Positions 1 through 14,200 of a stretch of DNA of 64,000 nucleotides are shown piece by piece (positions within the stretch are counted from its first letter, which is position 1; every line of letters begins with the position of its first letter). This stretch comes from Lantana camara (lineage: Eukaryota > Streptophyta > Magnoliopsida > Lamiales > Verbenaceae). The stretch is taken from positions 32,570,001 through 32,634,000 of the forward strand of contig CM074857.1 in assembly GCA_037501455.1 (NCBI GenBank), written 5' to 3'. The notes under the pieces are model-generated. The model was not told where the DNA came from, did not search any database, and saw only the letters and a list, made by a program, of their open reading frames with translations. A program made the translations under genes and the position numbers.

Positions 1-3000
1 ATACACGTGCCGAATCACGGCGAACGGGGACACAACACACACGCTAAGCTAGGCGGGAGCTAACCCTTAAACCAATCAAGCACCAATAGATATATAATCA
101 GAGTCAAAATGATAAATACGCGGAAGCATAATCATAGGTCATAAGTCATAATCAACGTGGCCACACGGCCTACAAAACAAGTACGCCCGAATTCATAACA
201 ATTCGTATCATATAGTAGCGTATGACAAAATAAGATATGTAGTGAGTGCTAAGTACAAATGCAAGACCTAGACGACTCGTATTCCCGCCTAGCACTCCAA
301 AACCTGCATAACACAACTGAAACAATACGGGTTCAGTCTATAGGAGACTGGTGGGTATAAAACGGGGGCATAATATATAAGTATCGTGGAATTTAACATA
401 TTCATGCAAGTAGTAATCCCGACAAAGTTTTAGAATAATTTCCCAAGTGGGTGAAAATAAAGAAAGACATCTTCGGGATTAGCACAATCATTTTCATTCG
501 TAAAGGTATTCATATCCCTGGCGAGGGGCGTGCATTATCTCCAACCAACACCTCGTGTAATCATAATCATTATTCATAATCAATATTCATTCGTTATCAT
601 GCATAATCAATCTTTTGTGCACAGTCATACGATTCATAATCATACATATACTCCTTCTTCCTCCGGTTGGTGGACAAGTTAGCTAGACTTGACCACCGGT
701 TCATACATAGGCACAATGAGGGTACATGAATCCCTCAAAGGCACTCGGCTCCCATTCCCCGCCAATCTCCTAGCGAGGTCCGGAGTCGCCGTTAGTTTGG
801 TGGAACTAGTACACGGGATCACCGTCGGCCCTCGCCTCCCCGGATTGCCACGTGCACTAAGTCCCGGGGCCCGTGTGATTCATAATCATATCATGCATTC
901 GCCAAAATTAGGTAGGGGTTCATACATAAAAAGGGTTCGTGTTTAAAATCATTTACTCGATAAAAAAAGACTCGATATACATATATTATAATTTTTGGCT
1001 TAAAACTTTTCAAGTAGGGATATATCGGGTCGTCTTAACTAATAGAAGAGAAACCCACCTCGAAAATCACAAGAATTAGGCACAAGCAACTCAAGACTCG
1101 CCCTCGTCTCCAACCGTACCCGAATCTGTGTAAAAGAGACAGTGTAAGACTCAAAATGACCACTTACGACGCACGGCAATGTTATGCATGTGATATGAAA
1201 TGCATACAATTTATAATTCATGAAATGAATCCAAATGGACAATTAATTCAATTAATATATTTCATTCACAAAGATTTCACGTTCATACTTTCCATAATTC
1301 ATAATTCATATATTTCACATTTCGAATCACATATATCAATTCAATATTCTATAACACAATTTATTGTCATAAAATAAATGAGATAAGACACATAATTCAA
1401 CTTAAATATTTAATGTACACATTTACAGTTTCAACAAATTCATACAATTTCAAAATATAAAATATAAAGTATAAAATACATATATATATATATATATATA
1501 CACAGAATATATAATATATATCATATATACCCAACACACACATATATATATAATACATGATTAATAGGTAATTATATATATATCACACAATTGCATGCAT
1601 GCAAATACTATAACTTATATATATATATATATACACGTACTGCATGCAAATATATATATATATATATATTACATGCATACTATGATTTATATCTATATAT
1701 ACATATACGTAATGCATGCAACATACTCATGCATACATATAGTTATATATAAGCACACACACACGCAGATTATATACAACACCCACACAGATCACACATA
1801 TTTTTATACACACACAGACTACATATATACATGCACACACCGACGGATTACATACACACACAGGTCACACGTATATATATATATACACACACAAACAGAT
1901 TAATATACACTCATGCACACACATACAGATTTCATATATATATATATATACACACACATTACATATACATATATATACAGAGAGAACACGCAGCGGCACA
2001 GCGATCACGAGCAGCAACACAGTAACCAACACAGTAGCAGCAATTCACGCAACATACACAACAACAGCAGGAGCAGGGCACAGACGCAACAAGAAGAAAA
2101 ACAGAGCATCTACCTCCCCAAGCTTCCCAGAATATACAGAAGCAAACAAGACTCAACAACAACCCAAAACGGACCAATCCAGCCTTAAAATTTCAGTAAT
2201 GAGTCAAGCTATCAACAACCATAACCAAGGAAACATAGCAGCCCCAAAAACAGACGCAGCAGCAACGGATTTCCAGAAACAGAGGAGCAACATTTACAGA
2301 TCTAATAAAGCTGTGATTGAATCACTCAAACACGGTTCATATATCATAAAGCATACCCCTAAGTTCATATAAGATCCATTAATTCAGCACGGAACAACAG
2401 ACCAAGTTGTGCAGATTCAAAATCTCCCAGATTTACACTGCTCGTGAAATTTCTCCAAAATCCACAAAACTGAATCACGGCCAAATTCAATCGGTAGGAA
2501 AGATTAAGAACAGAAACTAAACACATAACATACATTACCTGCAAGAAAGAAGTGAGAAAGAAGAAGATAAAAGCTGGACTCTTCCTCTCTCGGCCAAGAA
2601 CGAAGGAAATGGAGAAGGGCTTCAAACCGGCTGAATTCTCGCTTTTGTGAATAGTGACGGGAGTTGAGATGGTAGGTGGTATTAAATGTGATGAATTTGG
2701 TGTAATATGGTCAAGGTTAGGTGAATTTAGGTTAGGGTATGGCTAAGTATTAATTTTAATGGCTGGAGAGGGTGTAATTTCTGTCGCGTCAAGTTTCGGT
2801 CAAATTTCGGAGGTTCAAACGGGCTTAGAAAAATATAAGGCTTGATTCGTTAAACCCGTATTCTCGATACGAGTTCAGAGAAGGTGACGGAACTCGAATC
2901 CGAGTTCCCTAGCTCAAGTTACGTCTTCCGTAACCAAAGGTGTGCTAAATGCCCTTTAACGTCCATTTGGTCACGTAAAAGAAATTAAATCCGAAAACAC

Positions 3001-3477
3001 GTAAAACGAGATCGAAAACGAGCGTCGAGCATACACACGTAAACATAACTCACATAAGTTACACATATCAAAAATTCACAAAAATCGGAATCGAATTCGG
3101 ACACGAACGACACACGTTTCAAACGTCACAAAATAGTATTCACAAAAATTCAAATAAAATAAAACCTACGTAACTAATGCGTTAATTAAATAATTAATCA
3201 ATTAATTCATACTAGTTACGTAATTAGCATAATGATATTAATTAATACATAATTAACATATAAACACATAATTAACATAATAATTAACATTAATGTAATT
3301 AAATAAAATTAATTAATCTAATTACGAAATTAAATAATTAAAACTAACGAAATTAAATAATTAAAATTAAATTAAATTTAAATAAATAACCAAATAATCA
3401 CATAATTAATTAATTTAAATTGCGCAATTAATACACATACGCCATACCTGCACGAACGAAAAAATCGGGATGTTACA
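1..3477 (-). mobile_element. Partial long LTR of the LARD-like family (minus strand)
   Basis: This is a long non-coding stretch ending at 3477 in GATGTTACA, the reverse complement of a TGTAACATC LTR start. Its left part (CGGCGAACGGG, then AAGCTAGGCGG about 35 bp later) matches the inner end of the solo LTR at 34132 and, reverse-complemented, the 3' end of the LARD LTRs at 40410-44093 and 47499-50766. That places the LTR 5' end at 3477 and its 3' end just beyond the left window edge. I see no coding domain. The small open frames are AT- or CA-rich and look accidental. Satellite sequence starts immediately at 3478, so the LTR sits in, or at the edge of, the satellite array. Whether it is a solo LTR or part of a longer element cannot be told here. 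Confidence 0.75.
1478..1980. repeat. AT/CA microsatellite-rich tract inside the LTR
   Basis: Runs of (TA)n alternate with CACACA and short TGCATG words over about 500 bp. The equivalent part of the LARD LTRs (about 40600-40900) is also AT- and CA-rich, so this is an expanded version of a normal segment of this LTR family. Predicted peptides here are tyrosine/isoleucine/histidine runs and are not credible proteins. Confidence 0.8.
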
Positions 3478-6400
3478 AACATGCTGGGGGACGAGTAAAG
3501 TACTATAAACCTATATTAAGTGCGAACTACCTTAAGAATCGAGTGGGCGATTCATGAAGTCGCCCACGCGATTTAACGCATTTTGTGGCCACAATCAAGA
3601 TCATCTTATGAGAATTGGGTCAAATTTGTAATGGGATCATTTTATTATTGGTTATAGCGAAGCTTGATTTGAATGTACCAATCTCAATGTTTTGTACATG
3701 GTATCAAAGATGATGTTAGGATTTGTTTGGGATTATGACTAAGGTTTACAATACATCATAGCACACAGATAAGAATCGCTATGGGGCTCATATCAAACAC
3801 GAAAGAAACATGCTGGGGGACTAGTAAAGTACTATAAACCTATATTAAGTGCGAAGTACCTTAAGAATCGCGTGGGCGATTCATGAAGTCGCCCACGAGA
3901 TTTAACACGTTTTGTGGCCACAATCAAGATCATCTTATGAGAATTAGGTCAAATTTGTAATGGGATCATTTTATTATTGGTTATAGCGAAGCTTGATTTG
4001 AATGTACCAATCTCAATGTTTTGTACATGGTATCAAAGATGATGTTAGGATTTGTTTGGGATTATGACTAAGGTTTGCAATACATCGTAGCACACAGATA
4101 AGAATCGCTATGGGGCTCATATCAAACGCGAAAAAAACATGCTGGGGGACTAGCAAAGTACTATAAACCTATATTAAGTGCGAACTACCTTAAGAATCGC
4201 GTGGGCGAGTCATGAAGTCGCCCACGCGATTTAACACGTTTTGTGGCCACAATCAAGATCATCTTATGAGAATTGGGTCAAATTTGTAATGGGATCATTT
4301 TATTATTGGTTATAGCGAAGCTTGATTTGAATGTACCAATCTCAATGTTTTGTACATGGTATCAAAGATGATGTTAGGATTTGTTTGGGATTATGACTAA
4401 GGTTTGCAATACATCGTAGCACACAGATAAGAATCGCTATGGGGCTCATATCAAACGCGAAAGAAACATGCTGGGGGACTAGCAAAGTACTATAAACCTA
4501 TATTAGGTGCGAACTACCTTAAGAATCGCGTGGGCGATTCATGAAGTCGCCCACGCGATTTAACACGTTTTGTGGCCACAATCAAGATCATCTTATGAGA
4601 ATTGGGTCAAATTTGTAATGGGATCATTTTATTATTGGTTATAGCGAAGCTTGATTTGAATGTACCAATCTCAATGTTTTGCACATGGTATCAAAGATGA
4701 TGTTAGGATTTGTTTGGGATTATGACTAAGATTTACAATACATCATAGCACACAGATAAGAATCGCTGTGGGGCTCATATCAAACACGAAAGAAACATGC
4801 TGGGGGACGAGTAAATTACTATAAACCTATATTAAGTGCGAACTACCTTAAGAATCGAGTGGGCGAGTCATGAAGTCGCCCACGCGATTTAACGCGTTTT
4901 GTGGCCACAATCAAGATCATCTTATGAGAATTGGGTCAAATTTGTAATGGGATCATTTTACTATTGGTTATAGCGAAGCTTGATTTGAATGTACCAATCT
5001 CAATGTTTTGTACATGGTATCAAAGATGATGTTAGGATTTGTTTGGGATTATGACTAAAGTTTGCAATACATCGTAGCACACAGATAAGAATCGCTATGG
5101 GGCTCATATCAAACGCGAAAGAAACATGCTGGGGGACTAGCAAAGTACTATAAACCTATATTAAGTGCGAACTACCTTAAGAATCGCGTGGGCGAGTCAT
5201 GAAGTCGCCCACGCGTTTTAACACGTTTTGTGGCCACAATCAAGATCATCTTATGAGAATTGGGTCAAATTTGTAATGGGATCATTTTATTATTGGTTAT
5301 AGCGAAGCGTGATTTGAATGTACCAATCTCAATGTTTTGTACATGGTATCAAAGATGATGTTAGGATTTGTTTGGGATTATGACTAAGGTTTGCAATACA
5401 TCGTAGCACACAGATAAGAATCGCTATGGGGCTCATATCAAACGCGAAAGAAACATGCTGGGGGACTAGCAAAGTACTATAAACCTATATTAAGTGCGAA
5501 CTACCTTAAGAATCGCGTGGGCGATTCATGAAGTCGCCCACGCGATTTAACACGTTTTGTGGCCACAATCAGGATCATCTTATGAGAATTGGGTCAAATT
5601 TGTAATGGGATCATTTTATTATTGGTTATAGCGAAGCTTGATTTGAATGTACCAATCTCAATGTTTTGTACATGGTATCAAAGATGATGTTAGGATTTGT
5701 TTGGGATTATGACTAAGGTTTCCAATACATCATAGCACACAGATAAGAATCGCTATGGGGCTCATATCAAACACGAAAGAAACATGCTGGGGGACTAGTA
5801 AAGTACTATAAACCTATATTAAGTGCGAACTACCTTAAGAATCGAGTGGGCGATTCATGAAGTCGCCCACGCGATTTAACGCGTTTTGTGGCCACAATCA
5901 TGATCATCTTATGAGAATTGGGTCAAATTTGTAATGGGATCATTTTATTATTGGTTATAGCGAAGCTTGATTTGAATGTACCAATCTCAATGTTTTGTAC
6001 ATGGTATCAAAGATGATGTTAGGATTTGTTTGGGATTATGACTAAGGTTTGCAATACATCGTAGCACACAGATAAGAATCGCTATGGGGCTCATATCAAA
6101 CGCGAAAGAAACATGCTGGGGGACTAGCAAAGTACTATAAACCTATATTAAGTGCGAACTACCTTAAGAATCGCGTGGCCGATTCATGAAGTCGCCCACG
6201 CGATTTAACACGTTTTGTGGCCACAATCAAGATCATCTTATGAGAATTGGGTCAAATTTGTAATGGGATCATTTTATTATTGGTTATAGCGAAGCTTGAT
6301 TTGAAAGTACCAATCTCAATGTTTTGTACATGGTATCAAAGATGATGTTAGGATTTGTTTGGGATTATGACTAAGGTTTACAATACATCATAGCACACAG

Positions 6401-7257
6401 ATAAGAATCGCTATGGGGCTCATATCAAACACGAAAGAAACATGCTGGGGGACTAGTAAAGTACTATAAACCTATATTAAGTGCGAACTACCTTAAGAAT
6501 CGCGTGGGCGATTCATGAAGTCGCCCACGCGATTTAACGCGTTTTGTGGCCACAATCAAGATCATCTTATGAGAATTGGGTCAAATTTGTAATGGGATCA
6601 TTTTACTATTGGTTATAGCGAAGCTTGATTGGAATGTACCAATCTCAATGTTTTGTACATGGTATCAAAGATGATGTTAGGATTTGTTTGGGATTATGAC
6701 TAAAGTTTGCAATACATCGTAGCACACAGATAAGAATCACTATGGGGCTCATATCAAACGCGAAAGAAACATGCTGGGGGACTAGCAAAGTACTATAAAC
6801 CTATATTAAGTGCGAACTACCTTAAGAATCGCGTGGACGAGTCATGAAGTCGCCCACGCGATTTAACACGTTTTGTGGCCACAATCAAGATCATCTTATG
6901 AGAATTGGGTCAAATTTGTAATGGGATCATTTTATTATTGGTTATAGCGAAGCTTGATTTGAATGTACCAATCTCAATGTTTTGTACATGGTATCAAAGA
7001 TGATGTTAGGATTTGTTTGGGATTATGACTAAGGTTTGCAATACATCGTAGCACACAGATAAGAATCGCTATGGGGCTCATATCAAACGCGAAAGAAACA
7101 TGCTGGGGGACTAGCAAAGTACTATAAACCTATATTAAGTGCGAACTACCTTAAGAATCGCGTGGCCGATTCATGAAGTCGCCCACGCGATTTAACACGT
7201 TTTGTGGCCACAATCAAGATCATCTTATGAGAATTGGGTCAAATTTGTAATGGGATC

Positions 7258-7709
7258 TGTAATATCCCACATCGCTCGGGAAGGAGAACGAAGTCCTCCT
7301 TATAAGGGGGGGATGGAAACCTTTCCTTGCAGACGCGTTTTCCCAGTGGCCCAACCCATTGGGAGGAACAAATCCGTGAGGCCGTTTCGATTAAGGGCGT
7401 GCAAAGCGGACAATATCTGCATACTGGGTCGGTCCTGTACTGTTACAAATGGTATCAGAGCCGGTGCCAGGAAGGTGATGTGCCAGCGAGGACGCTGGTC
7501 CCCTCTGAGGGGGGGTGGATGTAATATCCCACATCGCTCGGGAAGGAGAACGAAGTCCTCCTTATAAGGGGGGGATGGAAACCTTTCCTTGCAGACGCGT
7601 TTTCCCAGTGGCCCAACCCATTGGGAGGAACAAATCCGTGAGGCCGTTTCGATTAAGGGCGTGCAAAGCGGACAATATCTGCATACTGGGTCGGTCCTGT
7701 ACTGTTACA
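7258..7709 (+). mobile_element. TRIM retrotransposon inserted in a satellite monomer
   Basis: Two 190-bp direct repeats (7258-7447 and 7520-7709) begin TGTAATATCCCACATCG and end GTACTGTTACA. By eye they are identical. They flank a 72-bp internal segment. That segment begins with a primer-binding site, TGGTATCAGAGCCGG (7450 on; the TGGTATCAGAG core is complementary to initiator tRNA-Met), and ends in a purine-rich tract CTGAGGGGGGG just before the second repeat. The 5-bp target duplication GGATC flanks the element (7253-7257 and 7710-7714). This is the classic layout of a terminal-repeat retrotransposon in miniature. It has no coding capacity, so it must be mobilised by an autonomous element. 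The general sequence style (a start like CCCACATCG, PBS after ...TTACAAA) is common among eudicot TRIMs. Identical LTRs imply a very recent insertion. Confidence 0.95.
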
Positions 7710-10700
7710 GGATCATTTTACTATTGGTTATAGCGAAGCTTGATTTGAATGTACCAATCTCAATGTTTTGTACATGGTATCAAAGATGATGTTAGGATTT
7801 GTTTGGGATTATGACTAAAGTTTGCAATACATCGTAGCACACAGATAAGAATCGCTATGGGGCTCATATCAAACGCGAAAGAAACATGCTGGGGGACTAG
7901 CAAAGTACTACAAACCTATATTAAGTGCGAACTACCTTAAGAATCGCGTGGGCGAGTCATGAAGTCGCCCACGCGATTTAACACGTTTTGTGGCCACAAT
8001 CAAGATCATCTTATGAGAATTGGGTCAAATTTGTAATGGGATCATTTTATTATTGGTTATAGCGAAGCTTGATTTGAATGTACCAATCTCAATGTTTTGT
8101 ACATGGTATCAAAGATGATGTTAGGATTTGTTTGGGATTATGACTAAGGTTTGCAATACATCGTAGCACACAGATAAGAATCGCTATGGGGCTCATATCA
8201 AACGCGAAAGAAACATGCTGGGGGACTAGCAAAGTACTATAAACCTATATTAAGTGCGAACTACCTTAAGAATCGCGTGGGCGATTCATGAAGTCGCCCA
8301 CGCGATTTAACACGTTTTGTGGCCACAATCAAGATCATCTTATGAGAATTGGGTCAAATTTGTAATGGGATCATTTTATTATTGGTTATAGCGAAGCTTG
8401 ATTTGAATGTACCAATCTCAATGTTTTGCACATGGTATCAAAGATGATGTTAGGATTTGTTTGGGATTATGACTAAGGTTTACAATACATCATAGCACAC
8501 AGATAAGAATCGCTATGGGGCTCATATCAAACACGAAAGAAACATGCTGGGGGACGAGTAAAGTACTATAAACCTATATTAAGTGCGAACTACCTTAAGA
8601 ATCGAGTGGGCGATTCATGAAGTCGCCCACGCGATTTAACGCATTTTGTGGCCACAATCAAGATCATCTTATGAGAATTGGGTCAAATTTGTAATGGGAT
8701 CATTTTATTATTGGTTATAGCGAAGCTTGATTTGAATGTACCAATCTCAATGTTTTGTACATGGTATCAAAGATGATGTTAGGATTTGTTTGGGATTATG
8801 ACTAAGGTTTGCAATACATCGTAGCACACAGATAAGAATCGCTATGGGGCTCATATCAAACGCGAAAGAAACATGCTGGGGGACTAGCAAAGTACTATAA
8901 ACCTATATTAAGTGCGAACTACCTTAAGAATCGCGTGGGCGATTCATGAAGTCGCCCACGCGATTTAACACGTTTTGTGGCCACAATCAAGATCATCTTA
9001 TGAGAATTGGGTCAAATTTGTAATGGGATCATTTTATTATTGGTTATAGCGAAGCTTGATTTGAATGTACCAATCTCAATGTTTTGTACATGGTATCAAA
9101 GATGATGTTAGGATTTGTTTGGGATTATGACTAAGGTTTACAATACATCATAGCACACAGATAAGAATCGCTATGGGGCTCATATCAAACACGAAAGAAA
9201 CATGCTGGGGGACTAGTAAAGTACTATAAACCTATATTAAGTGCGAACTACCTTAAGAATCGAGTGGGCGATTCATGAAGTCGCCCACGCGAGTTAACTC
9301 GTTTTGTGGCCACAATCAAGATCATCTTATGAGAATTGGGTCAAATTTGTAATGGGATCATTTTATTATTGGTTATAGCGAAGCTTGATTTGAATGTACC
9401 AATCTCAATGTTTTGTACATGGTATCAAAGATGATGTTAGGATTTGTTTGGGATTATGACTAAGGTTTGCAATACATCGTAGCACACAGATAAGAATCGC
9501 TATGGGGCTCATATCAAACGCGAAGGAAACATGTTGGGGGACTAGCAAAGTACTATAAACCTATATTAAGTGCGAACCACCTTAAGAATCGCGTGGGCGA
9601 TTCATGAAGTCGCCCACGCGATTTAACACGTTTTGTGGCCACAATCAAGATCATCTTATGAGAATTGGGTCAAATTTGTAATGGGATCATTTTATTATTG
9701 GTTATAGCGAAGCTTGATTTGAATGTACCAATCTCAATGTTTTGTACATGGTATCAAAGATGATGTTAGGATTTGTTTGGGATTATGACTAAGGTTTGCA
9801 ATACATCGTAGCACACAGATAAGAATCGCTATGGGGCTCATATCAAACGCGAAAGAAACATGCTGGGGGACTAGCAAAGTACTATAAACCTATATTAAGT
9901 GCGAACTACCTTAAGAATCGCGTGGGCGATTCACGAAGTTGCCCACGCGATGTAACACGTATTGTGGCCACAATCAAGATCATCTTATGAGAATTGGGTC
10001 AAATTTGTAATGGGATCATTTTATTATTGGTTATAGCGAAGCTTGATTTGAATGTACCAATCTCAATGTTTTGTACATGGTATCAAAGATGATGTTAGGA
10101 TTTGTTTGGGATTATGACTAAGGTTTGCAATACATCGTAGCACACAGATAAGAATCGCTATGGGGCTCATATCAAACGCGAAAGAAACATGCTGGGGGAC
10201 TAGCAAAGTACTATAAACCTATATTAAGTGCGAACTACCTTAAGAATCGCGTGGGCGAGTCATGAAGTCGCCCACGCGATTTAACACGTTTTGTGGCCAC
10301 AATCAAGATCATCTTATGAGAATTGGGTCAAATTTGTAATGGGATCATTTTATTATTGGTTATAGCGAAGCTTGATTTGAATGTACCAATCTCAATGTTT
10401 TGTACATGGTATCAAAGATGATGTTAGGATTTGTTTGGGATTATGACTAAGGTTTGCAATACATCGTAGCACACAGATAAGAATCGCTATGGGGCTCATA
10501 TCAAACGCGAAAGAAACATGCTGGGGGACTAGCAAAGTACTATAAACCTATATTAAGTGCGAACTACCTTAAGAATCGCGTGGGCGATTCATGAAGTCGC
10601 CCACGCGATTTAACACGTTTTGGGGCCACAATCAAGATCATCTTATGAGAATTGGGTCAAATTTGTAATGGGATCATTTTATTATTGGTTATAGCGAAGC

Positions 10701-11220
10701 TTGATTTGAATGTACCAATCTCAATGTTTTGCACATGGTATCAAAGATGATGTTAGGATTTGTTTGGGATTATGACTAAGGTTTACAATACATCATAGCA
10801 CACAGATAAGAATCGCTATGGGGCTCATATCAAACACGAAAGAAACATGCTGGGGGACGAGTAAAGTACTATAAACCTATATTAAGTGCGAACTACCTTA
10901 AGAATCGAGTGGGCGATTCATGAAGTCGCCCACGCGATTTAACGCATTTTGTGGCCACAATCAAGATCATCTTATGAGAATTGGGTCAAATTTGTAATGG
11001 GATCATTTTATTATTGGTTATAGCGAAGCTTGATTTGAATGTACCAATCTCAATGTTTTGTACATGGTATCAAAGATGATGTTAGGATTTGTTTGGGATT
11101 ATGACTAAGGTTTGCAATACATCGTAGCACACAGATAAGAATCGCTATGGGGCTCATATCAAACGCGAAAGAAACATGCTGGGGGACTAGCAAAGTACTA
11201 TAAACCTATATTAAGTGCGA

Positions 11221-14200
11221 ACAACCTTAAGAATCGCGTGGGCGATTCATGAAGTCGCCCACGCGATTTAACACGTTTTGGGGCCACAATCAAGATCATC
11301 TTATGAGAATTGGGTCAAATTTGTAATGGGATCATTTTATTATTGGTTATAGCGAAGCTTGATTTGAATGTACCAATCTCAATGTTTTGTACATGGTATC
11401 AAAGATGATGTTAGGATTTGTTTGGGATTATGACTAAGGTTTACAATACATCATAGCACACAGATAAGAATCGCTATGGGGCTCATATCAAACACGAAAG
11501 AAACATGCTGGGGGACTAGTAAAGTACTATAAACCTATATTAAGTGCGAACTACCTTAAGAATCGAGTGGGCGATGCATGAAGTCGCCCACGCGAGTTAA
11601 CTCGTTTTGTGGCCACAATCAAGATCATCTTATGAGAATTGGGTCAAATTTGTAATGGGATCATTTTATTATTGGTTATAGCGAAGCTTGATTTGAATGT
11701 ACCAATCTCAATGTTTTGTACATGGTATCAAAGATGATGTTAGGATTTGTTTGGGATTATGACTAAGGTTTGCAATACATCGTAGCACACAGATAAGAAT
11801 CGCTATGGGGCTCATATCAAACGCGAAAGAAACATGCTGGGGGACTAGCAAAGTACTATAAACCTATATTAAGTGCGAACTACCTTAAGAATCGCGTGGG
11901 CGATTCATGAAGTCGCCCACGCGATTTAACACGTTTTGTGGCCACAATCAAGATCATCTTATGAGAATTGGGTCAAATTTGTAATGGGATCATTTTATTA
12001 TTGGTTATAGCGAAGCTTGATTTGAATGTACCAATCTCAATGTTTTGCACATGGTATCAAAGATGATGTTAGGATTTGTTTGGGATTATGACTAAGGTTT
12101 ACAATACATCATAGCACACAGATAAGAATCGCTATGGGGCTCATATCAAACACGAAAGAAACATGCTGGGGGACGAGTAAAGTACTATAAACCTATATTA
12201 AGTGCGAACTACCTTAAGAATCGAGTGGGCGATTCATGAAGTCGCCCACGCGATTTAACGCGTTTTGTGGCCACAATGAAGATCATCTTATGAGAATTGG
12301 GTCAAATTTGTAATGGGATCATTTTATTATTGGTTATAGCGAAGCTTGATTTGAATGTACCAATCTCAATGTTTTGTACATGGTATCAAAGATGATGTTA
12401 GGATTTGTTTGGGATTATGACTAAGGTTTGCAATACATCGTAGCACACAGATAAGAATCGCTATGGGGCTCATATCAAACGCGAAAGAAACATGCTGGGG
12501 GACTAGCAAAGTACTATAAACCTATATTAAGTGCGAACTACCTTAAGAATCGCGTGGGCGATTCATGAAGTCGCCCACGCGATTTAACACGTTTTGTGGC
12601 CACAATCAAGATCATCTTATGAGAATTGGGTCAAATTTGTAATGGGATCATTTTATTATTGGTTATAGAGAAGCTTGATTTGAATGTACCAATCTCAATG
12701 TTTTGTACATGGTATCAAAGATGATGTTAGGATTTGTTTGGGATTATGACTAAGGTTTACAATACATCATAGCACACAGATAAGAATCGCTATGGGGCTC
12801 ATATCAAACACGAAATAAACATGCTGGGGGACTAGTAAAGTACTATAAACCTATATTAAGTGCGAACTACCTTAAGAATCGAGTGGGCGATTCATGAAGT
12901 CGCCCACGCGATTTAACGCGTTTTGTGGCCACAATCAAGATCATCTTATGAGAATTGGGTCAAATTTGTAATGGGATCATTTTATTATTGGTTATAGCGA
13001 AGCTTGATTTGAATGTACCAATCTCAATGTTTTGTACATGGTATCAAAGATGATGTTAGGATTTGTTTGGGATTATGACTATGGTTTGCAATACATCGTA
13101 GCACACAGATAAGAATCGCTATGGGGCTCATATCAAACGCGAAAGAAACATGCTGGGGGACTAGCAAAGTACTATAAACCTATATTAAGTGCGAACTACC
13201 TTAAGAATCGCGTGGCCGATTCATGAAGTCGCCCACGCGATTTAACACGTTTTGTGGCCACAATCAAGATCATCTTATGAGAATTGGGTCAAATTTGTAA
13301 TGGGATCATTTTAGTATTGGTTATAGCGAAGCTTGATTTGAATGTACCAATCTCAATGTTTTGTACATGGTATCAAAGATGTTGTTAGGATTTGTTTGGG
13401 ATTATGACTAAGGTTTACAATACATCATAGCACACAGATAAGAATCGCTATGGGGCTCATATCAAACACGAAAGAAACATGCTGGGGGACTAGTAAAGTA
13501 CTATAAACCTATATTAAGTGCGAACTACCTTAAGAATCACGTGGGCGATTCATGAAGTCGCCCACGCGATTTAACGCGTTTTGTGGCCACAATCAAGATC
13601 ATCTTATGAGAATTGGGTCAAATTTGTAATGGGATCATTTTACTATTGGTTATAGCGAAGCTTGATTTGAATGTACCAATCTCAATGTTTTGTACATGGT
13701 ATCAAAGATGATGTTAGGATTTGTTTGGGATTATGACTAAAGTTTGCAATACATCGTAGCACACAGATAAGAATCGCTATGGGGCTCATATCAAACGCGA
13801 AAGAAACATGCTGGCGGACTAGCAAAGTACTATAAACCTATATTAAGTGCGAACAACCTTAAGAATCGCGTGGGCGATTCATGAAGTCGCCCACGCGATT
13901 TAACACGTTTTGGGGCCACAATCAAGATCATCTTATGAGAATTGGGTCAAATTTGTAATGGGATCATTTTATTATTGGTTATAGCGAAGCTTGATTTGAA
14001 TGTACCAATCTCAATGTTTTGTACATGGTATCAAAGATGATGTTAGGATTTGTTTGGGATTATGACTAAGGTTTACAATACATCATAGCACACAGATAAG
14101 AATCGCTATGGGGCTCATATCAAACACGAAAGAAACATGCTGGGGGACTAGTAAAGTACTATAAACCTATATTAAGTGCGAACTACCTTAAGAATCGAGT

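Noticed and set aside
7258..7709. Cassandra-type TRIM with a 5S rRNA promoter
   Set aside because: TTAAGGGCGTGC faintly recalls a 5S element, but the A-box/C-box arrangement and the rest of a 5S sequence are not visible.
7202..7789. Open frames of 65-121 codons around the TRIM
   Set aside because: They are translations of the duplicated LTRs in several frames, and the same peptide recurs because the LTR recurs. There is no domain or codon bias.
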